DNA of 64,000 bases from Microcella daejeonensis (GCF_026625045.1 NZ_CP113089.1:1674001-1738000); one strand, 5' to 3'; shown: positions 45,106 through 57,622, counted from the first letter of the stretch. Program-made: numbers and translations. The notes: generated from the sequence alone by a model not told the origin.

Positions 45106-46277
45106 GCGGCTGGTGGCAGCGCTCGGCGCTCGAGGTCGACACCCTCAGCTGGCTGACGACCTCGATCGTCGTCGCCTGGGTCTCGAGCCTCATCCTCGTC
45201 CACGGCACGGTCTCGATCACCCTCGGCGGGCAGGCCGGCCCGGCGCCCGAGCTGCAGGTCCTCGCGATCGTCGTCATGGCGTCCTCCGCCCTGCTCATCC
45301 ACGGGCGCGCCACGACGAACGGGCCGCGCATCGCGAGCACCCTCTCGATCGGGGTCTTCGTGCTCGTCGCCGCCGCCGTCGCGATCTCGGCGGTCGGCTA
45401 CGCCGGCTCGCCCGTGACGGCGGAGCTCTGGTGGGCCCCGCTCGGGGCGGCGCTCGTGCTCATGTCGATCAGCCCCGTCGTGCCGGGGCGCGTGTACGTG
45501 CCGGGGGCGATCGGGGTCATCGTCGTCACCGCCGTCGCCTCGGCCGTCGTCGCGGTCGCGGCGGCCTCGCCGACACCGGTCGCCGACGCCGTCATCGCGA
45601 CCTCGACGGTCGTCTTCGCGCTCATCGGCGGCTCGGTGCTCACCTCGACCCTCGTGCTCGGCGTCGAGGGCTGGCGCGCCGACCGCCGCACGACGGCCGA
45701 ACTGCTCGAGGACTCCGAGCGCGTGCTCTCCGTCATCGACGAGGTCACCGATCAGCGGCTCAGCTCCGAGGTGATGGTGTTCCTGCAGGGGCTGGCCGAT
45801 CGCGGCATCGTCACCGACGCCGACCGCGAGCGGGCCGGGATGCTCGCCGAGCGCCTGCGCGGCGATCTCGTGCAGCGCGACCAGCAGAACTGGCTCACCT
45901 CGCTCATCGCCGGTCGCGCGGTGCGCGTCGACGACCCGGAGCGGCTCGCCGAGATCATCACCGTCGAGCAGCGCGGCGCCCTCATCGCGCTCCTCGACGG
46001 GCTCTTCTCCGACCCGCAGGCCGGCGTGCGCTCGGCGCGGCTCGCGCTCGCCCGGCGCCCGGAGGGCACCGTGGCCGTGGCGCTGACGATCGACCTCTCG
46101 CTGCCCGAGGGGCGGCGCACCTCCGTTCTGGCCCCGTACTACCTCACCGTCAAATCGGTCGTGCCGCGGGTGGAGTGGCGCAACGGGGAATCGCTGCACG
46201 TCGCGTTCGACGCGGAGCCCTCGGAGCCGGCGACGGGCCCGACCACGTCGACGCCCGCCGACCGGCCGCGCCGCTAG
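45102..46277 (+). CDS. Kinase-coupled membrane protein, unrecognised family, module 1
   Basis: Function unknown. The 391-residue protein opens with ALEVDTLSWLTTS before six membrane segments (to about 200). A cytoplasmic helical region follows (about 208-275, including EDSERVLSVIDEVTDQRL and LAERLRGDLVQRDQQNWL), then a compact C-terminal domain ending LPEGRRTSVLAPYYLTVKSVVPRVEWRNG...FD. The helical layout resembles a kinase dimerisation region without its histidine, and the final domain has no ATP-binding boxes. It is translated from the ATGA overlap with the kinase and is paralogous to the gene at 47525. Confidence 0.7.
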   Translation: MSGWWQRSALEVDTLSWLTTSIVVAWVSSLILVHGTVSITLGGQAGPAPELQVLAIVVMASSALLIHGRATTNGPRIASTLSIGVFVLVAAAVAISAVGYAGSPVTAELWWAPLGAALVLMSISPVVPGRVYVPGAIGVIVVTAVASAVVAVAAASPTPVADAVIATSTVVFALIGGSVLTSTLVLGVEGWRADRRTTAELLEDSERVLSVIDEVTDQRLSSEVMVFLQGLADRGIVTDADRERAGMLAERLRGDLVQRDQQNWLTSLIAGRAVRVDDPERLAEIITVEQRGALIALLDGLFSDPQAGVRSARLALARRPEGTVAVALTIDLSLPEGRRTSVLAPYYLTVKSVVPRVEWRNGESLHVAFDAEPSEPATGPTTSTPADRPRR

Positions 46278-46322
46278 TGTGCTCGTGAGCCCGTGCGGGT
46301 GACGACGGGAGGGACGGGCAGC

Positions 46323-47528
46323 GTGGCCTCGATCACCCTCCCTCGCGACGTCGCCTCCTCGACGATCGTCGCGGGCATCGCGACCGCCAGCCGGGCCGTG
46401 CTCGTGGCCGGGCAGCTCGCCGCGGTCGTGCTCACCGTCGACGTCGCCCTCGACCGGGGGGCGACCGCGGGCCTGCCGCTCGTTCTCGCGCCGATCGCCG
46501 CGGCGCTCCTGCTCTCGGTGCTGCTGCTCGTGCGGCCCGGTCTGCTCACGGCCGCGGTGTTCCTCGTGGGGGCGGGTGCGGCGTCGACGGCGTTCGTCGT
46601 GCTGGGCATCCACGTGCTGCCGAGCCTCGACGACCCGTCGCCCTACATCCTCAACCGGCTCGGCACCGGTATCGCCCTCGTCGGGGCGGTGCGCGGCAGC
46701 GCCCGCAGCGGGATCCTCTGGACGGTCGCGGGCACCCTCGTCGGCAACGGCAGCGTGGCGCTCGGGCAGCTCATCGTCGATCGGCCGATCGAGATCGGCC
46801 TCGGACCCCTGCTGACCGGCCTCGTGCTCGTGCTCGTCTACGTGGTGCTCGCGGTCGCGCGGGTGCAGGCGAAGCGGCGCATCCCCGACCTCGACGCGCT
46901 GCAGCGCGACCTCGAGACGGCCGAGCGGCGCGGTGCGCTCGAGGCCCGCTCGGCGGCCCTCATCCACGACACCGTGCTGGCCGACCTCGCGGCCGTCGCC
47001 GCGCGCTCCGGACCCATCGACGACCGGCTGCGGCGGTCGCTGCGCGCGGATCTCGCGCTCGCGGTGCGCCCGACCCCCGTCGCCGAGGAGCCGGTGGGGG
47101 GGATCCCGCGGCATCGACTCGTCGACGAGCTGGTCGAGCTCGCCGGCCGCTACGCGTGGCGCGGGCTGACCGTGCAGCTGAGCGGGGCCGAGACCCTGAC
47201 GGGGCATCCCATCGACGACGGGCGCGCGGAGGCGGTCATGGGCGCTACGCGCGCCGCGCTCGACAACGTGGTGGCGCACGCCGGCACCGACCGCGCCGAG
47301 GTCGTCGTCGGCGTGCGCGACGGCACGCTCGCCGTGCTCGTCGTCGACGACGGCCGGGGTTTCGACGCGGTCGACGCCGATCGGCTCGGGGTGCGCGGCT
47401 CGATCCGCTCGCGCATCGAGGGCGTGGGCGGCACGGTGCGGCTGTGGTCCGGCGCGGAGGGCACTACGGTGATGATGAGCGTGCCCCTCGGCCTGCCCCA
47501 CGACGAGGCCGGGGAGGTGCTCGGGTGA
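46323..47528 (+). CDS. Membrane sensor histidine kinase (HPK7/NarL-type), module 2
   Basis: A paralogue of the kinase at 43834, 401 residues from this start. The N-terminus LPRDVASSTIVAGIATASRAV matches LPPPRDVTASSLIRGLATAER of the first copy. There are about six membrane segments, the acceptor histidine is H215 in LIHDTVLADL, the N box is AALDNVVAHAGTDRAEVVVG, and the G box VVDDGRGFDAVDADRLGVRGSI. GGGAGG at 46308-46313 favours the GTG at 46323; a GTG at 46293 is the main alternative. TAGTGT overlapping the previous stop may be an internal -10. Its stop overlaps the partner gene (GTGA). Confidence 0.83.
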   Translation: MASITLPRDVASSTIVAGIATASRAVLVAGQLAAVVLTVDVALDRGATAGLPLVLAPIAAALLLSVLLLVRPGLLTAAVFLVGAGAASTAFVVLGIHVLPSLDDPSPYILNRLGTGIALVGAVRGSARSGILWTVAGTLVGNGSVALGQLIVDRPIEIGLGPLLTGLVLVLVYVVLAVARVQAKRRIPDLDALQRDLETAERRGALEARSAALIHDTVLADLAAVAARSGPIDDRLRRSLRADLALAVRPTPVAEEPVGGIPRHRLVDELVELAGRYAWRGLTVQLSGAETLTGHPIDDGRAEAVMGATRAALDNVVAHAGTDRAEVVVGVRDGTLAVLVVDDGRGFDAVDADRLGVRGSIRSRIEGVGGTVRLWSGAEGTTVMMSVPLGLPHDEAGEVLG

Positions 47529-48724
47529 TCCCCGCGGCGCTGCGTCGGGCCCCGTGGGCGGTCGACCCGCTCAGCTGGATCACCACGAACAACCTGCCCG
47601 CGGCCGTCGCGCTCGCCTCGGCCGCCTACGCCGTCATCGATCTCGGCCGCGATGCCGCGCTCGACCGCACCCTGTCGCAGCTGCCGGCGGTGCTCATGCT
47701 CCTCGTGGGGCATCTCGGTCTGCACGTGCTCACCCGCCCCGTGCGGGCGCCGTTCATCGAGCGCTGGGCCTGGGTCGTCGTCGCCACCGGGGCGACCGCG
47801 CTGCTGCTCTCGGCGCTCTCCTACGGCGACCAGCCCTTCGCGATCGGCCAGTGGTGGGTCACCGTCGGGGTGGCGATGCTGCTCGTCGGCCTTGCGCCGT
47901 ACTCGACGGTGCTGCAGCTCGTGCGCTACGGCGGCGTGCTGCTCGTCGCGACCGTGCTGATCGCGGTCACGCTCGTCTCGGCCGAGGAGCAGGGCTGGCC
48001 GCTGCTGACGATCGTCATGCTCGCGGCGACCCCCGTCTCGATCGGTCTCGTGTCGAGCGTGGTCTTCAGCGGCACCGTCTCGTACCGGGTGACGCGATGG
48101 AGCGAGCGCCCGATCGTCGTGCCGAGCGTCGACGTCGGGGCCCGGAGGGCGGAGGCGCAGCTCGCCGCCTCGGTCGACGCGGCCGCCGCCCGGCGCATCG
48201 CGCCCGCGCAGGGGTTCCTGCGCGAGCTGCTCGAGCGGTCGGAGATCACCGCCGACGACCGACGGCGGGCTCGCGAGCTCGGCGACGCGCTGCGCGCCGA
48301 GCTCGTCGCCGTCGCGAACCAGACCTGGTTGCAGCGCGTCGTCGACGGGCACCCGGTCGAGGTGGACGATCCCGACCGGCTCGCGGACGATCTCTCGCTG
48401 CCGCAGCGGGCGGCGCTGCGGGCGCTGCTGGATGCCCTGCTCGCGCATCCCGATTCGGGCTTCGTCTCGGCGCGCATCGAGCTCGTCGCCGCCGAGGGCC
48501 GCTCGGTGGCCGTGGGCATCCGGCTGCTGAGCACCCTGCCGGAGGGGCGCCGCGTGACGTTTCTCGCGCCCTACTACGTGACCCTGCAGTCGACCGTGCG
48601 CTCCATCCGGTGGCGCAACGGCGCCCACCTCGAGGCGGAGTTCGACGTGTCCGGGAACGACGACGGGCGCCCGTCGCTCGTGCAACGGGCGCCCGCCCCG
48701 ATCCCCGCCCGACCGCGCCTCTGA
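47525..48724 (+). CDS. Kinase-coupled membrane protein, unrecognised family, module 2
   Basis: A paralogue of the gene at 45102 (399 residues). Shared features are the opening WAVDPLSWITTN, six membrane segments, the helical stretch RELLERSEITADDRRRARELGDALRAELVAVANQTWL, VDDPDRLADDLSLPQRAALRALLDALL and the C-terminal LPEGRRVTFLAPYYVTLQSTVRSIRWRNG...EFD. That C-terminal block is the best-conserved part between the copies. A longer basic/Pro tail follows. The product may be a co-sensor, a pseudo-kinase-like regulator or a membrane target of the kinase. The gene is convergent with fbaA. Confidence 0.7.
   Translation: MIPAALRRAPWAVDPLSWITTNNLPAAVALASAAYAVIDLGRDAALDRTLSQLPAVLMLLVGHLGLHVLTRPVRAPFIERWAWVVVATGATALLLSALSYGDQPFAIGQWWVTVGVAMLLVGLAPYSTVLQLVRYGGVLLVATVLIAVTLVSAEEQGWPLLTIVMLAATPVSIGLVSSVVFSGTVSYRVTRWSERPIVVPSVDVGARRAEAQLAASVDAAAARRIAPAQGFLRELLERSEITADDRRRARELGDALRAELVAVANQTWLQRVVDGHPVEVDDPDRLADDLSLPQRAALRALLDALLAHPDSGFVSARIELVAAEGRSVAVGIRLLSTLPEGRRVTFLAPYYVTLQSTVRSIRWRNGAHLEAEFDVSGNDDGRPSLVQRAPAPIPARPRL
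48665..48694 (+). repeat. Repeated palindrome at the end of the kinase-partner operon
   Basis: CGGGCGCCCG occurs twice (48664-48673 and 48686-48695), the first inside a 16-base perfect palindrome (48661-48676). GGGCGCCCG and CGGGCGCCC can pair as a 9-bp hairpin with a 12-base loop. It lies in the last codons of the gene and may end transcription before convergent fbaA. Confidence 0.45.
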
Positions 48725-48743
48725 GGCGCGTCGGGCCCGATGC

Positions 48744-49772
<1,029 letters not shown>

Positions 49773-49904
49773 GGTGCTCCTTGGCGTCAGGTGGGGCAGG
49801 ACGCGGTCAGTCTAGCGAGCGGGTGCCGCCGGATAGAGTGCCGGTACCGGCCGTGCGCCGGCCGCGGCGGTGCGCCGGCGGAGCGCGAGGACGAGGAGGC
49901 GGCG

Positions 49905-50615
49905 ATGGCGCGGAGCTCGCTCGTCGACGACGTCGCCGAGGCCCTGCTGTCGCAGATCGTCAGTGGCGCGCTGCCGATCGGCGGAGCGCTGCCCTCCGAG
50001 GCCGAGCTGTGCGAGAAGCACGGCGTGAGCCGCGTCACCGTGCGCGAGGCGATCAAGACGCTCGCCGCGCAGCGCGTCGTCGACGTGCAGCGGGGGAGGG
50101 GCACCTTCGTGCTGCCGCACTCGGCGTGGACGGGCCTCGAGGCGGTGCTGCGGGCGACGGCGTTCGGCGCCGACGACGGGCGGGCATCCCTGCAGCTCAT
50201 CGAGGTGCGCCGCATGATCGAGACCGGCGCGGCCGCCCTCGCCGCCGAGCGCCGCAGCGATGACGAGCTCGCCCAGCTGGAGGAGTGCGTCGAGGGGATG
50301 CGCGCCGCCCACGCCGCCGACGACCTCGCGATGTTCGTCGAGCACGACATCCGGTTCCACGACGTGATCCTGCGCGCGACGGGCAACGTCTTCGTCGCCG
50401 TGCTCTTCGAGCCGCTCGCGCGGGTGATGCGGGCGAAGAGGGAGCAGACTTCGGCCGTGCGGGTCATCCAGGAGCACGCGATCGAGCAGCACGGCCTCGT
50501 GCTCGCCGCCCTCCGTTCGGGCGATGCCGACGCGGCCCGGCGCGCGATGGACGCGCACATGACGCAGACCGCGCAGGATCTCGAGCACCTCGTGCTCGGC
50601 CGCGCGGGGGAGTGA
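49905..50615 (+). CDS. GntR-family regulator, FadR/FCD subfamily
   Basis: A 236-residue regulator. The N-terminal winged helix (about 10-70: LPSEAELCEKHGVSRVTVREAIKTLAAQRVVDVQRGRGTFV) is followed by an FCD ligand domain (about 90-220) with the metal ligands suggested by HDIRFHDVILRATGN and EHAIEQHG. FCD proteins sense small organic acids. GAGGAGG at 49893-49899 supports the ATG; a TAGAGT -10-like hexamer lies at 49834-49839. It sits 94 bases before the sugar-acid operon, whose promoter carries a dyad, so it is probably the local regulator. Confidence 0.9.
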   Translation: MARSSLVDDVAEALLSQIVSGALPIGGALPSEAELCEKHGVSRVTVREAIKTLAAQRVVDVQRGRGTFVLPHSAWTGLEAVLRATAFGADDGRASLQLIEVRRMIETGAAALAAERRSDDELAQLEECVEGMRAAHAADDLAMFVEHDIRFHDVILRATGNVFVAVLFEPLARVMRAKREQTSAVRVIQEHAIEQHGLVLAALRSGDADAARRAMDAHMTQTAQDLEHLVLGRAGE

Positions 50616-50649
50616 CGCCGGGCTCTCGCGGCCCGATCGGGATCGACCC

Positions 50650-50683
50650 TTGACGGGTCGGCGCAAATTAGTATGATGACTAA
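50650..50683 (+). promoter_or_regulatory. Promoter and operator-like dyad of the sugar-acid operon
   Basis: TTGACG (50650-50655), 16 bases, TATGAT (50672-50677). The -10 lies inside the inverted repeat TTAGT-atgatg-ACTAA (50668-50683), which contains a T-N-GT...AC-N-A arrangement like FadR-type GntR sites. The AT-rich island stands out from its surroundings. A repressor bound here would block the -10 directly. AAAGGAG follows as ribosome site. Confidence 0.75.
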
Positions 50684-50709
50684 CGTCTTACTACAAAGGA
50701 GTATCGACC

Positions 50710-53066
<2,357 letters not shown>

Positions 53067-53166
53067 CGCCGGCGGAGGCGACCGCCGCCCCTGCACCGCA
53101 CCCCTCCGATCCCGTACCCCGCACCACTCGTTCTGCCACACTCGCCCTGTCAAAGGAGACACCCCG

Positions 53167-54657
53167 ATGGATACCCCTGTCCTGCTCGCCATCGCCGCCG
53201 GAGGCATCGGCCTCCTGCTGCTGCTCATCATCCGGTTCAAGATCCAGCCCTTCGTGGCGCTGCTCGTCACGAGCATCGTCGTGGGGCTCGCGGCGGGCAT
53301 CCCGCTCAACACCATCCCCGCCACCGAGGACGCCCCGGAGCGGCTCGGCATCGTCCCGGCGATGATCGCGGGCATGGGCGGCACGCTCGGCTCCGTCGCC
53401 ATCCTCGTCGCGCTCGGCGCGATGCTCGGCCGCATGATCGAGATCTCGGGCGGGGCCGCGAGCCTCGCCGGGCGCTTCACCGGCTGGCTCGGCCCGAAGC
53501 GCGTCTCGGCGGCCCTCACGGGCGCGGCGCTCGTGCTCGCCATCCCCGTCTTCTTCGACGTCGGCTTCATCATCCTCGTGCCGATCATCTACGGCTTCGC
53601 CAAGGCGGCCGGCGTCGAGCCGGTGAAGTTCGGCCTGCCCATGGCGGGCATCATGCTCGCCGTGCACGTGGCCGTGCCGCCGCACCCGGGCATCGTCGGC
53701 GGCGCCGCCCTCGTGGGCGCCGACATCGGCTGGATCACGATCATCGGCCTCGCCGTGAGCATCCCGCTCGGCGTGCTCGCCCACTTCGTCGCCAAGTGGA
53801 TGAACCGGCGTAACTACACGATGATCCGGGCCACGGCGGAGCAGTTCGCCGCCTTCGGCTCGACGAACGAGCGCGGCGAGGCCGGCGCGGCGGGCGGCAC
53901 GACCGGCGGTGGCGGCGCGACCGACGGATCGGGGGCATCCCGCACCCGCACGGCGACCCGCACGGTCACCGAGGCGCCGCCGAGCGTCTGGACGGTGCTG
54001 ACCCTCATCCTCGTGCCGCTGCTGCTCATCATGTCGGGCACGGTCGCCGCGACCGTTCTGCCGGCGGGCGACCCGCTGCGCGACCTCTTCGCCTTCATCG
54101 GCGCCCCGGCCTTCGCCCTGCTCGTGGCGCTCGCGCTCGCCTTCTACCTCCTCGCCATCCGTCGCGGCTGGTCGCTCGCCCACACGGGCGAGGTCATGGA
54201 GGCGGCGCTGCCGCCCGTCGCGATCGTCATCCTCGTCACCGGTGCCGGCGGCGTGTTCGCCCGCATCCTCACCGAGAGCGGCGTCGGCACGGCGCTCGCC
54301 GAGACGCTCGCCGCGACCGGCCTGCCGGTGCTCGTGCTCGCCTTCGTGCTCTCGCTCGTGCTGCGCGCCTCGCAGGGCTCGGCGACCGTCGCCATCCTCA
54401 CCACCTCGGGCCTGCTCGCGACGACCGTCATCGACGGCGACTACGGCACCATCCAGGTCGCGCTCATCGCGCTCGCGATTGCCTTCGGGGCGCTCGGTCT
54501 CTCGCACGTCAACGACTCGGGCTTCTGGGTCGTGACGCGCTACCTGGGCCTCAGCGTCTCCGACGGCCTGCGCACGTGGACGGTGCTCACGACCATCCTC
54601 GGCGTGGTCGGGTTCCTGCTCGTCTCGCTGCTCTGGCTGCTCGTCGGCAGCGCCTGA
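53167..54657 (+). CDS. GntP-family gluconate/sugar-acid:H+ symporter
   Basis: A 496-residue polytopic permease of the gluconate permease family. It has LGAMLGRMIEISGGAASLA, ALVLAIPVFFDVGFIILVPIIYGFAK, VPPHPGIVGGAALVGADIG, RASQGSATVAILTTSGL and LSHVNDSGFWVV, all typical GntP/DsdX segments. A Gly/Thr/Arg-rich loop (about 235-265) is a cytoplasmic insert. AAAGGAG at 53152-53158 fixes the start. It is the third gene of the GntR-linked operon and probably imports the tetronate substrate. Confidence 0.92.
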   Translation: MDTPVLLAIAAGGIGLLLLLIIRFKIQPFVALLVTSIVVGLAAGIPLNTIPATEDAPERLGIVPAMIAGMGGTLGSVAILVALGAMLGRMIEISGGAASLAGRFTGWLGPKRVSAALTGAALVLAIPVFFDVGFIILVPIIYGFAKAAGVEPVKFGLPMAGIMLAVHVAVPPHPGIVGGAALVGADIGWITIIGLAVSIPLGVLAHFVAKWMNRRNYTMIRATAEQFAAFGSTNERGEAGAAGGTTGGGGATDGSGASRTRTATRTVTEAPPSVWTVLTLILVPLLLIMSGTVAATVLPAGDPLRDLFAFIGAPAFALLVALALAFYLLAIRRGWSLAHTGEVMEAALPPVAIVILVTGAGGVFARILTESGVGTALAETLAATGLPVLVLAFVLSLVLRASQGSATVAILTTSGLLATTVIDGDYGTIQVALIALAIAFGALGLSHVNDSGFWVVTRYLGLSVSDGLRTWTVLTTILGVVGFLLVSLLWLLVGSA

Positions 54658-54673
54658 CGTCGTCCCGCCCTCC

Positions 54674-54713
54674 GGCGGCCGCGCTCCCCGCTCCGACGGC
54701 GGGCGCGGCCGCC
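54674..54713 (+). terminator. Hairpin terminator of the sugar-acid operon
   Basis: A perfect 11-bp stem, GGCGGCCGCGC (54674-54684) and GCGCGGCCGCC (54703-54713), with an 18-base loop, 17 bases after the gntP-like stop. A TAGGCT hexamer just downstream may start the glpX transcript. Confidence 0.6.
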
Positions 54714-54792
54714 GCGCTAGGCTGGCGCCGCGTCGTCTACCACCCGGCGCGTCCTTTCGCTCGCTCACTCGACCATGAAAGAGGACGCCACC

Positions 54793-55785
54793 ATGGTGAC
54801 CACGCAGACCGGAGCCCTGTACCTCCAGCCCGACCGCAACCTCGCGATGGAGCTCGTCCGCGCGACCGAGGCCGCCGCGATCCGCGCCACGCCCTTCATC
54901 GGCAAGGGCGACAAGATCGCCGCCGACGGGGCGGCGGTGGATGCCATGCGCAAGTTCCTCGGAACCGTCAACTTCGCCGGCGTCGTCGTCATCGGCGAGG
55001 GCGAGAAGGACGAGGCGCCCATGCTCTTCAACGGCGAAGAGGTCGGGAACGGCCAGGGCCCGGCCTGCGACATCGCCGTCGACCCCATCGACGGCACCTC
55101 GCTCACCGCGGCCGGCCGCGGGCACGCGATCTCGATGCTCGCCGTGGCCGACCGCGGCTCGATGCTCGACGCCTCGAGCGTGTTCTACATGGACAAGATC
55201 GTCACCGGCCACGAGGGAATCGGCGTCTGCGACATCCGCATGTCGGTGGCCGAGAACATCCGCGCGCTCGCGACGGCCAAGGGCAAGCCGGTGGAGGAGA
55301 TGCGCATCGCCGTCCTCGATCGCCCCCGGCACGAGCAGCTGATCGAGGAGATCCGCTCGGTGGGCGCCGGCACCCGCATCATCCTCGACGGCGACGTCGC
55401 GGCGGGCATCAACGCGGCCCGGCACGACAGCCGCATCGACATGGCCATCGGCACCGGCGGCAGCCCCGAGGGCGTCGCCACGGCGTGCGCGATCAAGGCG
55501 CTCGGCGGCTTCATCCAGGGCCGTCTCGCGCCGACCTCGGAGGAGGAGAAGCAGCGCGGACTCGCGGCGGGCCTGAGGTTCGACCACGTCTACGAGGCGA
55601 ATGATCTCGTGCGCAGCGACAACACCTTCTTCGTCGCGACGGGCGTCACCGACGGCGAGCTCGTGCGCGGCGTGCGCCGCGAGGGCGAGATCATCACGAC
55701 CGAGTCGATCGTGCTGCGCTCGCGCTCGGGCACCGTGCGGCGCGTGGTGGCCGACCACCTCGCGTCGAAGTGGCTCGACGCCTGA
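54793..55785 (+). CDS. glpX: Class II fructose-1,6-bisphosphatase
   Basis: GlpX-type FBPase, the gluconeogenic phosphatase. The 330-residue protein has the PDRNLAMELVRATEAAAI N-terminus, GKGDKIAADGAAVDAMR, GEGEKDEAPMLFNGE, the metal-binding DIAVDPIDGTSLTA and AIGTGGSPEGVATACAIKALGG. AAGAGG lies 7 bases before the ATG at 54793; an ATG at 54775 would add six residues but destroys this spacing. In actinobacteria this is usually the essential FBPase. It stands apart from fbaA by the sugar-acid operon. Confidence 0.95.
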   Translation: MVTTQTGALYLQPDRNLAMELVRATEAAAIRATPFIGKGDKIAADGAAVDAMRKFLGTVNFAGVVVIGEGEKDEAPMLFNGEEVGNGQGPACDIAVDPIDGTSLTAAGRGHAISMLAVADRGSMLDASSVFYMDKIVTGHEGIGVCDIRMSVAENIRALATAKGKPVEEMRIAVLDRPRHEQLIEEIRSVGAGTRIILDGDVAAGINAARHDSRIDMAIGTGGSPEGVATACAIKALGGFIQGRLAPTSEEEKQRGLAAGLRFDHVYEANDLVRSDNTFFVATGVTDGELVRGVRREGEIITTESIVLRSRSGTVRRVVADHLASKWLDA

Positions 55786-55888
55786 GACCGGCCCGGCTCC
55801 GAGGCCGGACCCGACGGTGAGGCCGCCCCGACGCTGAGGGCGAACGGGGCGCCTCCGGGCATCCCGGCGGGTGAAGAATGAGCGCACG

Positions 55889-57622
55889 ATGCTCGCGCGA
55901 ATCCTCCGGCAGTACCTCCGTCCCTCCTGGCCGCTGATCGCGGGCGTGGTCGTCTTCCAGCTCGGGCAGTCGCTCGCCTCGCTGCTGCTGCCCGCCCTCA
56001 ACGCCGACATCATCGACCGGGGCATCGCCCGCGGCGACACCGGCTACATCCTCGGCGTCGGCGGCACGATGCTCGGCGTCACCCTCGTGCAGATCGCCTG
56101 CGCGATCACGGCCGTCTACTTCGGCGCGCGCGTCGCGATGGCGCTCGGCCGCGACCTGCGCGGCGCGATCTTCGCCCACGTCGGCACGTTCAGCGAGCGC
56201 GAGGTGGCCCGCTTCGGCGCCCCCTCGCTCATCACCCGCACGACGAACGACGTGCAGCAGGTGCAGATGCTCGTGCTCATGACGAGCACGATGCTGGTGA
56301 GCGCGCCCATCCTCGCCATCGGCGGCGTCATCATGGCCCTGCAGCAGGATCTCGGGCTCTCGGCGATCATGGCCGTCGCCATCCCCGTGCTGCTCATCGC
56401 CGTGAGTCTCATCATCGTGCGGATGGTGCCCCTGTTCCGCGTCATGCAGGAGCGCATCGACGCGGTCAACCGCGTGCTGCGCGAGCAGCTCACCGGCATG
56501 CGCGTCGTGCGCGCCTTCGTGCGCGAGCGGCACGAGATCGAGCGCTTCGACGAGGCCAACACGGCGCTGACGCAGACGGCGCTGCGCGCGGGGCGCCTGT
56601 TCGCGCTCATGTTCCCGATCGTGCTGCTCGTGCTCAACGCCTCGAGCGTCGCGGTGGTCTGGTTCGGGGCGGGGCGCATCGAGGACGGGCTCATGCAGGT
56701 GGGGGCGCTCACCGCGTTCCTCACCTACCTCATCCAGATCCTCATGGCCGTGCTCATGGCCACCTTCATCGCCGTGGTGCTGCCGCGGGCGACGGTCTCG
56801 GCCGACCGCATCGGCGAGGTGCTCGAGACCCCGTCCTCGGTCGAGCTGCCCGCCTCGCCCGTGACGGCGCTCGCCACCCGCGGGCGGGTCGAGCTGCGCG
56901 GCGTCTCCTTCGAGTACCCGGGCGCGGAGGAGCCCGTGCTCGCGGGCATCGACCTCGTCGCCGAGCCCGGCACCATGACGGCGATCATCGGCAGCACCGG
57001 CGCGGGCAAGACCACCCTCATCAGCCTGCTGCCCCGCCTCATCGACGCCACCGCCGGGCAGGTGCTCGTCGACGGCGCCGACGTGCGCGACATCGACCCC
57101 GACACGCTGTGGGCGCGCATCGGCCTCGTGCCGCAGCGGCCGTACCTGTTCTCGGGCACCGTGGCTTCGAACCTGCGCTTCGGCAAGCCCGATGCGAGCG
57201 ATGACGAGCTGTGGGCCGCGCTCGAGATCGCGCAGGCGGCCGATTTCGTGCGCGCGATGCCCGAGGGGCTCGAGACCCCGGTGGCGCAGGGCGGCACCAC
57301 CGTCTCCGGCGGCCAGCGCCAGCGCCTCGCCATCGCCCGCGCGCTCGTGAAGCGGCCGCCGATCTACGTCTTCGACGACTCCTTCTCGGCCCTCGATACG
57401 GCGACGGATGCCCGGCTGCGGCAGGCGCTGCGCCGCGCGGTCTCCGACGCCACGGTCATCGTCGTCGGGCAGCGGGTCGCGACCGTGCAGGACGCCGACC
57501 AGATCATCGTGCTCGAGGACGGCGCGGTGGTCGGCCGCGGCACGCACGCCGAGCTGCTGGCCGGGAACGCGACCTACGCCGAGATCGTCAGCAGCCAGCA
57601 GCGGGTGGAGGCCGGAGCATGA
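55889..57622 (+). CDS. ABC exporter half-transporter, degenerate-site subunit
   Basis: A 577-residue half-transporter: six membrane segments (about 15-300) and an ATPase domain. Walker A GSTGAGK lies at 368-374 and a canonical signature VSGGQRQR at 472-479. Walker B reads FDDS (495-498), with Asp (D497) in place of the catalytic Glu, and the switch His is replaced by Gln (Q528, VVGQRV). This is the degenerate half of a heterodimer. An in-frame GTG at 55871 is possible; the family begins at this ATG. Its stop overlaps the next gene (ATGA). Confidence 0.88.
   Translation: MLARILRQYLRPSWPLIAGVVVFQLGQSLASLLLPALNADIIDRGIARGDTGYILGVGGTMLGVTLVQIACAITAVYFGARVAMALGRDLRGAIFAHVGTFSEREVARFGAPSLITRTTNDVQQVQMLVLMTSTMLVSAPILAIGGVIMALQQDLGLSAIMAVAIPVLLIAVSLIIVRMVPLFRVMQERIDAVNRVLREQLTGMRVVRAFVRERHEIERFDEANTALTQTALRAGRLFALMFPIVLLVLNASSVAVVWFGAGRIEDGLMQVGALTAFLTYLIQILMAVLMATFIAVVLPRATVSADRIGEVLETPSSVELPASPVTALATRGRVELRGVSFEYPGAEEPVLAGIDLVAEPGTMTAIIGSTGAGKTTLISLLPRLIDATAGQVLVDGADVRDIDPDTLWARIGLVPQRPYLFSGTVASNLRFGKPDASDDELWAALEIAQAADFVRAMPEGLETPVAQGGTTVSGGQRQRLAIARALVKRPPIYVFDDSFSALDTATDARLRQALRRAVSDATVIVVGQRVATVQDADQIIVLEDGAVVGRGTHAELLAGNATYAEIVSSQQRVEAGA

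Noticed and set aside
43701..47501. Long antisense open frame across ispH and the kinase modules
   Set aside because: Same cause; the sense genes have motifs, coupled starts and promoters, the antisense translation has none.
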